NCBI GenBank assembly: GCA_002095075.2
Contig: LVCE01000002.1
Coordinates: 1-64,000, forward strand
Length of the DNA: 64,000 nucleotides
DNA from: Francisella endosymbiont of Ornithodoros moubata
Lineage (GTDB): Bacteria > Pseudomonadota > Gammaproteobacteria > Francisellales > Francisellaceae
Direction: 5' to 3'
The notes under the pieces were generated by a model. The model was given only the letters and a program-made list of their open reading frames with translations, did no database searches and had not been told where the DNA came from. Of this stretch, positions 29,044 through 40,027 are shown one piece after another. The first letter of the stretch is position 1; each line of letters starts with the position of its first letter. The position numbers and the translations under genes are program-made.

Positions 29044-30147
29044 ATGAATTTTGTACTAAATAGAGATGACTTACTAAAGCCTTTACAATCTATGCTGTCA
29101 GTGGCAAATAGTAAGAGTACAATGCCTTTATTATCGTGTATCTTATTTGACATTGATAATAATAATCTCAAAATTACGGCTTCGGACCTTGATACAGAAA
29201 TATCATGTAATATAGCTGTTAGTTGTAATACAAGTATAAAGTTAGCATTAAATGCTGACAAAATTTACAACATTGTCAGAAGTTTGAATGAAAATTCGAT
29301 GATTGATTTTAGAGTTGATGAAAATAAGGTAACTATTGTTTCTAATAATAGTACTTTTAACCTTATATCATTAAATGCTGATAATTATCCTCTTATTGAT
29401 AGTAATATCAATGAGCAAGCAAGTTTTGACTTATCGCAGCAAGATTTTCATCATATTATCTCTAAAGTAGATTTTTCAATGGCTAATGACGATACAAGGT
29501 ATTTCTTAAATGGGATGTTTTGGGAAATTAATTCAAATCTACTCAGAGCAGTATCTACAGATGGTCATAGAATGTCTATTACAGAGGCTATAATTGATAG
29601 TAGGGTGTTAGATAGTGCTTCACAGTCAATAATACCAAAAAAAGCAATCTTAGAGCTTAAAAAGATAGTAGGCAAAACAGAAGAAACTATCAAAATTTGT
29701 CTTGGCAAAAATTACTTAAAAGCGATATTTGGCAATTATGCTTTTATATCAAAGCTTATAGATGGTCGTTATCCTGATTACCAAAAAGTAATTCCTAAGA
29801 ATAATACAAAATTGCTAGCTGTGGATAAACAGTTTTTCAAAAATTCATTATTAAGAACATCAATACTTGCTAATGATAAATACAAAGGTGTACGCCTGAA
29901 CATATCACAAAGTCAATTACTTTTATCAGCTAATAACCCTGATAATGAAAAGGCTGAAGATAAAATCGAAGTTCAATATAATAATCAACCAATGGAAATT
30001 TGTTTTAACTATAAATACCTCTTAGATATTATAAATGTACTTAGTGAAGAAACTATGACTATCTACCTTGATAACCCTAATATGAGCGCATTAGTTAAGG
30101 ACGAAAAAGATAATAGTTTATTTATTATTATGCCAATGAAAATTTAG
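29044..30147 (+). CDS. dnaN: DNA polymerase III beta subunit (sliding clamp)
   Basis: A 367-residue protein that forms the dimeric ring tethering DNA polymerase to DNA. The three clamp repeats are recognisable: MNFVLNRDDLLKPLQSMLSV at the start, the middle domain with STDGHRMSI, and the third with the usual C-terminal end SLFIIMPMKI, where the final methionine-rich strand forms part of the partner pocket. An AAAGGGG ribosome binding site lies seven bases before the ATG. It is downstream of dnaA and probably co-transcribed. Intact and of normal length. Confidence 0.97.
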   Translation: MNFVLNRDDLLKPLQSMLSVANSKSTMPLLSCILFDIDNNNLKITASDLDTEISCNIAVSCNTSIKLALNADKIYNIVRSLNENSMIDFRVDENKVTIVSNNSTFNLISLNADNYPLIDSNINEQASFDLSQQDFHHIISKVDFSMANDDTRYFLNGMFWEINSNLLRAVSTDGHRMSITEAIIDSRVLDSASQSIIPKKAILELKKIVGKTEETIKICLGKNYLKAIFGNYAFISKLIDGRYPDYQKVIPKNNTKLLAVDKQFFKNSLLRTSILANDKYKGVRLNISQSQLLLSANNPDNEKAEDKIEVQYNNQPMEICFNYKYLLDIINVLSEETMTIYLDNPNMSALVKDEKDNSLFIIMPMKI

Positions 30148-30186
30148 TAAAAAATCTAATAATTCTCTTATAAACACTAATTTATA

Positions 30187-30779
30187 ATGTTAAAATATGC
30201 TTCTGTGGGATTAGTACATATATGAAGCGTATTTTGTTATTGTTTAGATCATAAAGGTGGTGCAATTTCTAATGAAGTTGCACATGATATAAGTAAATCT
30301 ATCGAAACTAATGAAAATCTTGTCTAGACACATTTAGATGCTAAAAGTCATCAAACTAAAGAATGCTTAAATCAACAGCTAAGCTCATTAGATCCCTATA
30401 TCACAGATGCTTTAATTACAGAAGAAACAAGGCCAAGGTTTACACAAATAGATGATGGTATACTAATAATCTTAAGAGGTATTAACCCTAATAAAGATGT
30501 GATACTTTATAATAGAAGATCTCGAAGAAGCACGTGATCGTCTGCAAATTGTAAAAGATGAAATCAGTAATACTCTGAGTGATAAACTTAATAAAAAAAT
30601 GTATTTTTTATCTATTACTGCAGCTATATTTTTGCGATTAAGCTTTTAAACTGGGTTATTAGGTATAAATGTTGCTGGGATAACCAGGTGCGCAAAATGT
30701 ACATGCTTTTTGGATTTTTTTAGTAATATTATTAGTTTTAGTAGTCTTACAAATATATTTATTTAAAAAATTAAAATAG
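30187..30779 (+). pseudogene. zntB: Zinc transporter ZntB/CorA family, internally deleted
   Basis: Fragments read SLDPYITDALITEETRPRFT and IDDGILIILRGINPNK. A deletion then jumps to the coiled region DLEEARDRLQIVKDEISNTL and SDKLNKKMYFLSITAAIF, and the two C-terminal helices follow with a damaged GxN-type motif (LLGINVAG in shifted frames). Stops lie at about 30218, 30247 and 30325, and the deleted block corresponds to most of the cytoplasmic funnel. The family moves divalent metal ions across the inner membrane as a pentamer. Confidence 0.85.
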
Positions 30780-30819
30780 TTTTGATAGTATTAAAGTTTA
30801 AGTTTTGATAACTTTTATG

Positions 30820-31984
30820 TTAAATTCTTTTCTTATATTTTTTAGTGGCATATCTAAATAACAATCATAGTTTACCAGTTCCATTTTTTATCTTTTCTGA
30901 TTTATTAAACCATTCTATATATAGGCTCTTAGCTTCACTAGTATAGCTATACTTTTTAAGCTCTGTTTTTACTTTCTCATTATCAATTATATTAAATTCT
31001 TTGGGGGAATATTATTTAGTCTATTAGGTAAGTTTAAATACTCACTTTTGATTCCAAAATCTAATTTAGTATTCTATATATTATTTGTTATTTTCAGCTA
31101 TAGGAATTAATTGGAACCTAGTCAATAAACCACTACCATTATATTTATTGGTAAACTCTAATAATCTTTGAGTTTGTACTTCACTAATAATAGATATTGT
31201 TACGTTATACTATATAATTGAGTACCACTAGATATTTTACTCTTAAAACTTCCATTATTGTAAGCCTTTACACATAGTTTATGGTCTTGTATCTTTTCAC
31301 TCTTAATAATGCTTTGTATAAAATCCATAAGCTCATCAATTTCTAGCAATAAACCGTTTGGGTTATCATCTGCTAATTGACTAAGCAAAGCCTCTTTAGT
31401 TGGTGTATTTATGTAAATTTTCCTAGAATATGGTTAAGGTTTAGCTTTTTTAAATTCCTCTATCTCTTTTCTGATACTCTATTTTTTGTGATTATCTTTA
31501 CAATCTTTAAGATTAGTTTTTAATGTTTTTAGCTCTATACCATATAGCTCTATTACTGTTTGATAATTAGCATAATCTTTTAAATAATCATCTAAAAATT
31601 GCTTATTTCTTTTATTGGTAGCATAGGCTCATTAATGCTAGGTGTTTTACCCATTCCACTATCGCCAATAAGCATACCCCAAAGGATAGGATTATATTTG
31701 CTTATCCATCTATAAATAATAGTTTTGCCAGTTAATGTATCTCTACAACATATTTTAATCTAAGTATTTTCATTTATACCTCTATCTTTAGTTAAATTAT
31801 TTTATTTTTCTAATTGTTGCAGTAACTAAAGATTAGCACCTTTTAAAACCTGTTAATCTTAAGCGGGTTTATTTGGTACTTGGTATAAATTTAGGATTAA
31901 ATATAAAATATTATCTTGGAACTTTTTTGGACATTTTTCGTTAAAAATTATTTTTATCAGATTATCTTTAAAATATCTATCCAC
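30820..31984 (-). pseudogene. DUF3987 primase/helicase-like protein of the element, broken
   Basis: A strong AGGAGG lies five bases before a GTG start at 31984 (VDRYFKDNLIKIIFNEK). The P-loop region reads WGMLIGDSGMGKTPSINEPM, followed after a frameshift by FLDDYLKDYANYQTVIELYG. The best-preserved part (31200-31400) is LLSQLADDNPNGLLLEIDEL, the NPxGLLLxxDEL motif typical of DUF3987 proteins in mobile elements. The C-terminal portion (EVQTQRLLEFTNKYNGSGLL) has several stops. These proteins are thought to help element replication. Confidence 0.65.
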
Positions 31985-32024
31985 AAGCTCCTCCTGATAT
32001 ATAAATATTAGATTCTGTACACAT

Positions 32025-32595
32025 CAGTTTATAAAGGTTAAAAAATCGTATTCTTTATTGTTAACTTCATCATAAATACTAGTACTTACAAGACTTGCTA
32101 AACCATTTCTATAAAACTCAAATATTAAAAGTGTTAGAATTGTTTCTCTTTGATTTCTTCTAATTATAAATATTAGTCTTCACATACTCTACTGCGGTTT
32201 GTTTAGCCATATTATGTTTAATAACATTTATTGCTTTTTTATATAAAAAAAGCTGCCCACTCTTCACCTTTACACATAGGCTCTTATTGTAACTCTGATA
32301 TGCCGTTATTTCTTTTTTATATTTTTCTATAGCATAGGAGTTTATAAATGAGTATTTGCCCACAATATTGCTAAATTCTTTTTGAGCTTTATTTATAGAT
32401 TTCTTTGCTTTATCTAATTCTCTTTTAAAATCTTTTGAGGATACTATTTTTGTTTATTTTTTGCTTGTGCCTCATTTACTGCGTGTAATATTTTCTCAAA
32501 GAGAATATTTCTTTTACTTTCTTCTCCATTATGTTTATCAAGAAAAACATCTAATACTGTCTTTAATTTACTTTTACTATCTAGCAAAACGATTT
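32025..32595 (-). pseudogene. Accessory gene of the element, unrecognised, frameshifted
   Basis: The start reads IVLLDSKSKLKTVLDVFLDK and HNGEESKRNILFEKILHAVN. After a frameshift near 32455 it continues SSKDFKRELDKAKKSINKAQ and GKYSFINSYAIEKYKKEITA to a stop at 32160, with a further remnant beyond (NGLASLVSTSIYDEVNNKEY). The protein is lysine-rich and helical, probably coiled coil in part. It lies between the integrase and the DUF3987 gene; no family recognised. Confidence 0.4.
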
Positions 32596-32605
32596 CCTTT
32601 AAAAT

Positions 32606-33611
32606 TTAACTAACCATATTAATAATATTACTATTTGCTTTAACTGAGTGACTTAGTATCATTCTTATAATGTCACTGTACCAATTACATTTACTTCTAA
32701 TACTACTAATATATGTTCTTACGGACTTTCTAAAGCCGTGTGTATGCTGTTTTGGTTCATCTATACCCAATTAAGCCTAGTGTATCTCTTAATGCCTTGC
32801 TTACGCTCTCTATAGTCATATGTTTTTTCTTAATTGTAGAGTGAAATACATACTCAAAACCGCCTTTATGTTCTTTTATTTCCATTAACAATTTATAAGC
32901 TTGTTTACTTAAAGGTTGCCTAAAGTCTCACTCATTTTCATTAGCTTCTTTTATGTCTTCCACTTTATACTAACTATATTATTTGGTTTAAAGCCAACTA
33001 GTACGGTAAGTTTTAAAGCCATTTTTGTATTATATTGTCCTTTGTAGTTATCTATATCACTAAGTAGCTGACTAAAGTTATATTTGTCTTCTAGGGGACT
33101 ATAAACTCAAAGCCTTTATAGTCTTCTTTTTTAGCTTGTATATCTCTAGTATGTTGTATTTTATTATTCCCTTACCAACTTGCATAAGTGAAAATGATAT
33201 TATAATAAGTTTTTTATTTTCCTTTGATTGCTAGGGGTGGTAGTTTCTAAATATTGTATATAGATAAGTTTCAGTTATATACTTCCTCGCTTTTTCAGCC
33301 ATGTGGTTTGCTAGGGTGTTTAGTTTCAAATGCTTTATCTGCTACTAAAGAAAAAGATTATTATCTTTATACTGGCTTTTTCTTTTTCTAGTTTAGGGTC
33401 TTTTCCACTTGCTAGCATTTGATTATATTTAAAAGCCTCATCTCTAGCCTGCTTTAAGGATACACTCGGATAGCTTCCAATATCTATAGTACTTCTTTTG
33501 CCATTTAGCATATATTGATAGAAAAAATACTTACTATCATTTTATCTATTTTTATATTTAATCTATCACCTAAAGACATACTTTTTTATATCTTCGTATT
33601 TTCTTAGCCAT
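32606..33611 (-). pseudogene. P4-type tyrosine integrase, multiply broken
   Basis: It begins MAKKIRRYKK. The arm-binding domain reads YQYMLNGKRSTIDIGSYPSV and SLKQARDEAFKYNQMLASGK, the standard GxYPxVSLxxAR signature of P4-type integrases. The catalytic part shows VGFKPNNIVSIKWKDI, the HGFRKSVRTY box (HxxR) and MILSHSVKAN (the L-S/G-H box). Frameshifts and stops occur in at least six places. It is the gene nearest to ssrA, as expected if the element had entered at the tmRNA 3' end. Confidence 0.82.
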
Positions 33612-33777
33612 ATTTACACATTTAAGTAATGATTATGTATCTAGTATGTAAATGAGTATGTAAAAAGTCACGGGCTTTATTGATACAGTTTGGGACTGTA
33701 TAAAACTATAAAAGTAGCTAAAAGCGTTGATTTTAAAGGGTCTTAGGTACTTGGTGAAATTGTTTGAAAATACTTTG

Positions 33778-34195
33778 TGGTGGAGGTGGCGGGATTTGAA
33801 CCCGCGTCCACAAACTCTCGATCTTTGGATCTACATGCTTAGGCTAATCTATTTGAGTTTAACTAAGCTATTCCCCAATTAGCCAGGGTAAATAGTTAGC
33901 GAGTCTATTAATACAGCCTTAACTCCCAGACAAAAAGCAAAGACCGTCTTATGCGGAATATGAACGAATGTATAGATAGCGTCATAAGAAAGGCTATCAT
34001 ATCCGTGCGCATCTAGGTTATTAAGCTAGACTAGGCAGCTTTAACAGCAGTAAAGTTGCTATCGTTAGCTACTACGCGGTTTGCTTTTTTGTTGCCAGTT
34101 ATTATTGGCACTTGTACTGTTATTAACAAGGTTACAGTACTTCCTCGGCATGCACCTTAGATTTTGACATTCATGTCGAAACCATATTCACCCCC
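33778..34195 (-). ncRNA. ssrA: Transfer-messenger RNA (tmRNA)
   Basis: The 418-base RNA frees stalled ribosomes and tags the unfinished protein. The 5' end GGGGGTGAATATGGTTTCGA and the 3' end TTCAAATCCCGCCACCTCCA plus CCA pair to form the tRNA-like acceptor (GGGGGTG with CACCTCC). The resume frame at 34096-34031 encodes GNKKANRVVANDSNFTAV followed by KAA and TAG. That closely resembles the F. tularensis tag as I remember it and supports the genus assignment. The RNA is intact although an eroded element adjoins its 3' end. Confidence 0.97.
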
Positions 34196-34211
34196 ATTCA
34201 GGTGGATACAA

Positions 34212-34238
34212 TTTATACCTTATTCTGATAAATGTCAA
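34212..34238 (-). promoter_or_regulatory. Probable ssrA promoter
   Basis: Read on the minus strand, TTGACA (34238-34233), a 15-base spacer and TATAAA (34217-34212) lie just upstream of the tmRNA 5' end at 34195. The -35 box is perfect and the spacer a little short. The leader between would be removed by RNase P processing. Confidence 0.5.
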
Positions 34239-34339
34239 ATTTTAAGTGAATGATTAGAGTAAAACGTATATTGCAGATGATAGTGCTACAATCCCCATTG
34301 TAAGGATAAAGATATCTGCTAATAGGTTTTTATAAGGAT

Positions 34340-35554
34340 TTAGATATTTGATTTATAGATGTTATAAATAGGCATGATAAATAAAATTACAGCCAAAACA
34401 AGACCACTTATACTAGAAATCATATCTAAGATATTAGGGTTTAAATATGCTACAAGCCAGCATAATAAAAATACTATCGATAGCGTAATTGGCTTTATGG
34501 TTCTTTCACTAATTTTATTTTTTGCTATTTTACAAACTATCCCATCTATACCCTCTTTTGAACCTAAATAATGACCAAAGAAAGACTTACTCATAGCTAC
34601 TAGAGCTACAAATGGGGCTGCATAATCAAGAGAGTAATTATTAAAATGACTTGCTAGATAAGATAAAATAGAAACATTCTCTTGTTTTGCGATTATTAGC
34701 TCTTTTGGAGAGAGAATTAGCATTGAGCTAATTACAAATACCACTACAGTGATAATCATCAAAATATTGCTAAAAGCAATTATCCTAGAGGCTTTTTTGT
34801 CTGCATCTTGTTTGTATTTGGTTTTTACATATACAGCTAAAGAAGATATAATCGGTGAGTGATTAAAAGAAAATATCAATATTGGCATAATTACCCAGAT
34901 AGCTATCAAAATACCAGAAAAACTATGATTGTACTCGAAGCTATTACGCAGTATCTCGATATTCCAATATGGAATCATCCATAATGAAAGTACTAACAAA
35001 TCGATTATAAACGGAAAAACCAGAAAGTTCATAACGCGGATGATAAGCTTCTGACCAAAGTTAATGATAAATACTAGCGAAAGTATAGTGAAAAAGCTTT
35101 AAAGAAATCTATTTTCGATATCATAATGAAGCTGATATTTAAAAAAGCTGGCTAGAGTATTTGTTATACCAACGCTATAAACTAATAATATCGGCAAGAT
35201 AGCAAATAAATATAAAATATTAAAAATAATTCCACCAAGCTTACCAAAATAGTCATCAGCAACTACTGTGATATCAGAGTCAGTATTTGGATTAGATATT
35301 ACAAATCTACATAATGCTCGATGTGATAAAAATACCATTGGGAAAATAAATACTAATATTACTAATATTGGGATAATTCCAGAAATTCCTGTTTGGATAG
35401 GCAAAAATAGCACACCGGCACCAATAGCTGTACCATACAGACTAAGGGACCACATTAAATCTTCATTTCTTTTCATAGTAAAATTCAAATTTAAAATAAA
35501 CAATTTAGAGCTATACATAGCTGCTGAGAAGAGCAATATATAAGCTTTTAACAA
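34340..35554 (-). pseudogene. Serine/threonine-type amino-acid permease (HAAAP family), one stop codon
   Basis: The first part carries MKRNEDLMWSLSLYGTAIGA and GVLFLPIQTGISGIIPILVI, the N-terminal signature of SdaC/TdcC-like proton symporters. At 35099-35101 the same frame has a TAA (RFL*SFFTILSLVFIINFGQ). The rest, with about eight further membrane segments, continues in that frame to 34340. No frameshift is needed, so a single substitution would restore a roughly 380-400-residue permease. The likely start is the ATG of MKRNEDL at about 35476 rather than the most upstream one. A sequencing error or a very recent loss are both possible. Confidence 0.82.
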
Positions 35555-35630
35555 AATAGTTAATAGACTTTAATGTAAAAAAAGCATTTGTCAAAAAGCT
35601 AGGGTAGAAATCAGCTCACTAATTTTATAT

Positions 35631-36551
35631 TTATGATTTTATTAGTAGCGATAATAAAGCCATTCTAATTGGAATACTATATTTAATTTGCTCAAAATAT
35701 TTAGCACAGTCAAGCTCATCAATAGATTTATCGATCTCATCAACTCTTGGTAGCGGATGAAGAATTATAAAATTACTTTTAGTAGAAATATGTTTTCTGT
35801 CTAAATAGCAATGATCTTTATTGTTTAGATAACTTTCTTCACCTGGAAACCTTTCTCTTTGGACACGAGTTACATACAGTAAATCTAAATCTTCTAAAAC
35901 ATCTGAACTAACTTTATCTAACTCAGTAAAAGGGTTGTCATTTTTCATAACAAAACTTCTAAGCTTTTCAGGAATCTGTAATTCTTGAGAAGATATAAAC
36001 TTAAAAGAAGCATTATATTTAGCAAGTATATTAGTAAGTGAATGAACTGTGCGTCCATATTTTAGATCTCCTAAGAAACCAACTTTTAAGTTTTCAATCG
36101 AGCCTTTTTCAGAATATATTGTATATAAATCTACAAGTGATTGAGTAGGATGTTCATTATTGCCATCACCTGCATTTATTACAGGTGAATTGACATATTT
36201 TGAAAACTCTTCAACACTATGAGGCTTAGGGTGACGCATAACGATAATATCAGCATACTGATCGATCATTCTGCCTGTATCATCAAGAGTTTCGCCTTTT
36301 TGTGTTGAGCTTGATGAGCCATTTTCTAGTGATATGACTTTACCGCCTAATCTATTCATCGCAGATTCAAATGAAAACCTTGTTCTAGTACTTGGCTCAA
36401 AAAATAAAGAAGCTAGAATTTTCCCTTCTAAATCTTTGATAGGTTGTGATTTAGCGAGTTTATCTTTGTAGATATCAGCTTGATTAAATAGTTTATTTAA
36501 ATCATCTTTAATAATTTGATCACCGCGTAGTAGCTTTTGAAATGATAGCAT
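35631..36551 (-). CDS. pyrB: Aspartate carbamoyltransferase catalytic subunit
   Basis: A 306-residue enzyme that condenses carbamoyl phosphate with aspartate, the committed step of pyrimidine synthesis. The carbamoyl-phosphate site FFEPSTRTRFSFESAMNRLG lies at about 48-67, and the loop STQKGETLDDT at about 82-92. NAGDGNNEHPTQSLVDLYTI holds the HPTQ motif (about 126-145), and HPLPRVDEID the C-terminal PLPR motif. No pyrI regulatory gene is adjacent. carB and carA lie upstream on the same strand, separated by a 187-base repeat-bearing gap. Intact. Confidence 0.95.
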   Translation of the reverse strand: MLSFQKLLRGDQIIKDDLNKLFNQADIYKDKLAKSQPIKDLEGKILASLFFEPSTRTRFSFESAMNRLGGKVISLENGSSSSTQKGETLDDTGRMIDQYADIIVMRHPKPHSVEEFSKYVNSPVINAGDGNNEHPTQSLVDLYTIYSEKGSIENLKVGFLGDLKYGRTVHSLTNILAKYNASFKFISSQELQIPEKLRSFVMKNDNPFTELDKVSSDVLEDLDLLYVTRVQRERFPGEESYLNNKDHCYLDRKHISTKSNFIILHPLPRVDEIDKSIDELDCAKYFEQIKYSIPIRMALLSLLIKS

Positions 36552-36574
36552 TTATAATTCCTTAATATTAACAT

Positions 36575-36731
36575 ATGCTGAATTTATTTCAGCATCTCAC
36601 GATAGATAGTTATTTTATTGAGATCCTGAACACACTTCGACTTTGCTCAGTGACCTAGTTCAGGATGACTTATTTTATTTCTCTTATTCCCCTCTGATAA
36701 TAGAGGAGTGGCAGTCGTAGACTGACGGGGT
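36575..36731. repeat. Composite two-hairpin intergenic repeat, copy B, with extra hairpins
   Basis: ATGCTGAA/TTCAGCAT (36575-36582 with 36588-36595) and ATCCTGAA/TTCAGGAT (36623-36630 with 36659-36666) repeat the two hairpins found at 18870-18961, in inverted order. The larger loop holds TTCGACTTTGCTCAGTGACC (36637-36656), related to the segment at 25030. Next to it CCTCT/AGAGG (36691-36706) and CAGTC/GACTG (36712-36724) lie within an outer CCCC/GGGG pair, forming a branched structure. It separates carB from pyrB and could affect the stability of the transcript. Confidence 0.75.
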
Positions 36732-36738
36732 AGTTTTA

Positions 36739-39700
36739 TTAACTATTAATCCATTCTTTAACAGTTTTAACATCAAAATCATTATTGATTTTGCGCATAT
36801 CTTTGACAGCGATTACAAAAGCCTCAAAAGCTCCAATAGTTGTGACATAAGAAACTCTACTCATAATAGCAGCTCTTCTTAATGCTAAACTTATTTTTAG
36901 CTCTTGTCTTATTGAGGTATTAACCAATAAGTCAACTTCACCTGCTTCGATAGCTTGGACAGTACTATGTACTTGATTGTTGCCAATATTATCAGAAGCT
37001 TTATCAAAGAGTTTACATTGTAGACCATACTTTCTTAAGAAGCTTTCGGTACCTTTGGTTGCAAAGATGTTAAAACCAAGCTCTATCAGCTCTTTAACTG
37101 GCTGAAGTATCTTGGGTTTATCAGCATCACTTACTGATATTAGGATATTTCCTTTTAATGGGAGCTTGTTAAAAGACATCTCTTGAGCTTTGTAAAATGC
37201 TACACCAAAGGTTGTATCAATACCCATAGCTTCACCAGTAGACTTCATTTCTGGACCTAGATAGCAATCGACATCAGCAAATCTACCAAATGGGAATACA
37301 GCTTCTTTGACAGAGAAGTGTCTAGGTATTGGATTGTTTAAAATAAACTCTGAAAGTTTCTTACCAAGCATAAGTTTAGTTGCAATATTTGCAATACTAT
37401 TACCAGTAGCTTTAGCAACGAATGGCACAGTTCTTGATGCGCGAGGGTTTACCTCAATTACATACAATTGCCCATTTTTATAAGCAAACTGAACATTCAT
37501 TAGACCTATTACATTTAGCTCTTTAGCTAGTTTGATAGTAGCTTGTTTGACTTCTTCAATCTGCTCATTAGTTAATGAACGAGTTGGTATCAAGCAAGCT
37601 GAGTCACCTGAGTGAATACCTGCCTCTTCGATATGCTCGATAATACCTGCAACAAAGACACGCTCACCACCATCAGCAAGTGCATCTACATCTAGCTCTA
37701 TAGCATCTTCTAGGAATTTATCAATCAAGATAGGTCCTTCAAGAATACATTTACTATTAGCCTTGATATAAGTATCTAGCTCCTCTTGTGAATGGACAAT
37801 TTCCATTGCTCTACCACCTAAGACATTAGATGGTCTCACAACGACAGGGTAGCCAACATTAACAATTTTTTTCTTTAATTCATTAATTGTATATGCAATT
37901 GTATTTAGAGGCTGTTTTAGACCAACTTTATCAAGTAGCTCTTTGAATCTCTCTCTATCTTCAGCTAGATCAATCTTATCTGGATCTGTACCAAGTATAG
38001 GGATATTATTTTCATGCAGCGCCGATACTAGTTTTAGTGGTGTTTGACCACCAAACTGTACGATTACCCCAAGAACTTCACCTTTACGCATCTCATTTTT
38101 GATAATGTTTAAGACATTTTCGGCGCATAGGGGCTCAAAATATAACTTATCAGAAGTATCATAATCTGTAGAAACTGTCTCAGGGTTACAGTTAATCATG
38201 ATGGTTTCTATGCCTTCTTTTTTGAGAGATTTCGCAGCATGAACACAAGCATAATCGAATTCTATACCCTGACCAATACGGTTAGGGCCACCACCTAGGA
38301 TGATGACTTTCTTTTTATCAGAAATTTCAGATTCACAATCACGGACGATTTCTTCATAGTTATAGTGCTCATAAGTAGAGTACAAATATGATGATTGTGA
38401 TTCAAATTCAGCAGCACAAGTATCGACTCTTTTAAATGTAGGATAGATTTTTTTACCAAATCTAAAATTTCTAATATATCTTTCTGTTCTGCCGACAAGC
38501 TCAGCAATTTTTGCATCTGAGAAACCAATATTTTTGTAAACAGAGAACTCTTCTTTGCTATTTGGTAAACCAGTTTTTTTAAGTTTTTCTTCTGCATTAA
38601 CAATAATTGCAATCTGCTCAATAAACCATGGATCTATCTTACAAGCATCATGAATTTCTTGTTGTGATACTTTGTATCTAATAGCTTGTGCTACTCTTAG
38701 AATACTCATCGGTAAGAGTTCTTCTAGTGATTTTAGGATAACTGCTTTATTCTCTTGTAAAGATTTTGACTCATCAACACCAGGAATTTCAACTTGATCT
38801 AATCCTGTTAAGCCAGTATCAAGCGAGACTAAAGCTTTTTGTAAACTCTCTGTGAAAGATCTACCAATCGCCATAGCTTCACCAACTGATTTCATCTGCG
38901 AAGATAGATTCGATGGTGTGGTAGGGAATTTCTCAAATGTAAAGCGTGGAATCTTTGTAACTATATAGTCAATTGTTGGTTCAAATGATGCTGGAGTAAC
39001 TTTTGTGATGTCATTATCAATTTCATCAAGAGTATAGCCAACCGCTAGTCTTGCCGCTACTTTTGCGATTGGGTAACCTGTAGCTTTTGAAGCTAATGCT
39101 GAAGATCGTGATACACGCGGGTTCATTTCAATAACAACTAATTTACCATCTTTAGGATTCACAGCAAATTGCACATTTGAACCGCCAGTTTCTACACCAA
39201 TTTCTCTAAGTACAGCTATCGAAGCATCACGCATAATCTGATACTCTTTATCTGTCAATGTTAGGGCTGGCGCTACGGTGATACTATCGCCGGTATGGAT
39301 ACCCATTGGGTCAATATTCTCAATTGAGCAAACGACAATTGAGTTACCAGCTTTATCACGGATAACTTCCATTTCGTACTCTTTCCAACCTAAGATAGAT
39401 TCATCAATTAAAACCTCATTAGTTGGTGAGAGGCTGAGACCATTTTTGACGATTGCTTCAAACTCTTCTTTAGTATTAGCGATACCACCACCACTACCAC
39501 CAAGTGTAAATGATGGTCTGATAATAGAAGGTAGTCCAATATCTTCTAGAGCTTTGCGAGCCTCTTCCATAGATTGCACCACAACGTTTCTAGGTACTTC
39601 TAAGCCAATTTTTGCCATAGCTTTGTTAAATCTTTCTCTATTTTCTGCTTTATCAATAGAGTCAGCTTTTGCACCAAGCATCTCGACACCAAATTTTTCC

Positions 39701-40023
39701 AAAATACCTGCTTTGTCTAAAGCTAAAGCGCAGTTAAGCGCAGTCTGACCACCAACTGTAGGTAAGATTGCATCAGGCTTTTCTTTAGCGATAATTTTAC
39801 CAACACTCTCAACTGTAATCGGTTCGATGAAGATCTTATCAGCAGTTGTAGGATCTGTCATAATTGTCGCTGGATTTGAGTTTACAAGAAAGACTGTGTA
39901 GCCATCTTCTTTCAAAACTTTACATGCTTGAGTTCCTGAGTAGTCAAACTCACATGCTTGACCGATAACGATTGGACCGGCACCTAGTACTAAAATACTT
40001 TTTATATCTGTTCTTTTTGGCAT
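36739..40023 (-). CDS. carB: Carbamoyl-phosphate synthase large subunit
   Basis: A 1094-residue enzyme making carbamoyl phosphate from bicarbonate, ammonia (from CarA) and two ATP, for pyrimidines and arginine. It is an internal duplication: the first half starts [20 protein letters not shown], the second half [20 protein letters not shown] (about 573-592). Each half has an ATP-grasp domain ([12 protein letters not shown] near 170; [15 protein letters not shown] near 730) with the [20 protein letters not shown] and [18 protein letters not shown] blocks. The C-terminal methylglyoxal synthase-like domain (from about 960) binds effectors. carA ends four bases before its start, so the two are coupled. 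Intact and slightly longer than the E. coli protein. Confidence 0.97.
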   Translation of the reverse strand: MPKRTDIKSILVLGAGPIVIGQACEFDYSGTQACKVLKEDGYTVFLVNSNPATIMTDPTTADKIFIEPITVESVGKIIAKEKPDAILPTVGGQTALNCALALDKAGILEKFGVEMLGAKADSIDKAENRERFNKAMAKIGLEVPRNVVVQSMEEARKALEDIGLPSIIRPSFTLGGSGGGIANTKEEFEAIVKNGLSLSPTNEVLIDESILGWKEYEMEVIRDKAGNSIVVCSIENIDPMGIHTGDSITVAPALTLTDKEYQIMRDASIAVLREIGVETGGSNVQFAVNPKDGKLVVIEMNPRVSRSSALASKATGYPIAKVAARLAVGYTLDEIDNDITKVTPASFEPTIDYIVTKIPRFTFEKFPTTPSNLSSQMKSVGEAMAIGRSFTESLQKALVSLDTGLTGLDQVEIPGVDESKSLQENKAVILKSLEELLPMSILRVAQAIRYKVSQQEIHDACKIDPWFIEQIAIIVNAEEKLKKTGLPNSKEEFSVYKNIGFSDAKIAELVGRTERYIRNFRFGKKIYPTFKRVDTCAAEFESQSSYLYSTYEHYNYEEIVRDCESEISDKKKVIILGGGPNRIGQGIEFDYACVHAAKSLKKEGIETIMINCNPETVSTDYDTSDKLYFEPLCAENVLNIIKNEMRKGEVLGVIVQFGGQTPLKLVSALHENNIPILGTDPDKIDLAEDRERFKELLDKVGLKQPLNTIAYTINELKKKIVNVGYPVVVRPSNVLGGRAMEIVHSQEELDTYIKANSKCILEGPILIDKFLEDAIELDVDALADGGERVFVAGIIEHIEEAGIHSGDSACLIPTRSLTNEQIEEVKQATIKLAKELNVIGLMNVQFAYKNGQLYVIEVNPRASRTVPFVAKATGNSIANIATKLMLGKKLSEFILNNPIPRHFSVKEAVFPFGRFADVDCYLGPEMKSTGEAMGIDTTFGVAFYKAQEMSFNKLPLKGNILISVSDADKPKILQPVKELIELGFNIFATKGTESFLRKYGLQCKLFDKASDNIGNNQVHSTVQAIEAGEVDLLVNTSIRQELKISLALRRAAIMSRVSYVTTIGAFEAFVIAVKDMRKINNDFDVKTVKEWINS

Positions 40024-40027
40024 GTTA

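Larger units (their letters stand above)
30820..33777 (-). mobile_element. Eroded integrative element next to the ssrA 3' end
   Basis: A 2.9-kb block on one strand contains a P4-type integrase remnant directly downstream of ssrA, a helical accessory gene and a DUF3987 primase/helicase-like gene, all broken. tmRNA genes are frequent targets of P4-type integrases, which insert at their 3' end and leave the RNA intact; here the integrase start is 167 bases from the ssrA CCA end. I searched the left side for a repeat of the ssrA 3' end (TGGTGGAGGTGGCGGGATTT) and did not find one, so the distal end has been lost. Confidence 0.7.

Noticed and set aside
30820-33777. CRISPR array or toxin-antitoxin pair in the ssrA-side element
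   Set aside because: No regularly spaced repeats and no recognisable toxin or antitoxin motif was seen; only integrase and DUF3987 remnants can be supported.
38295-38621. Minus-strand frame of 108 residues inside carB
   Set aside because: It is a shifted reading of the carB coding strand with no start signal or family match; carB itself is complete.
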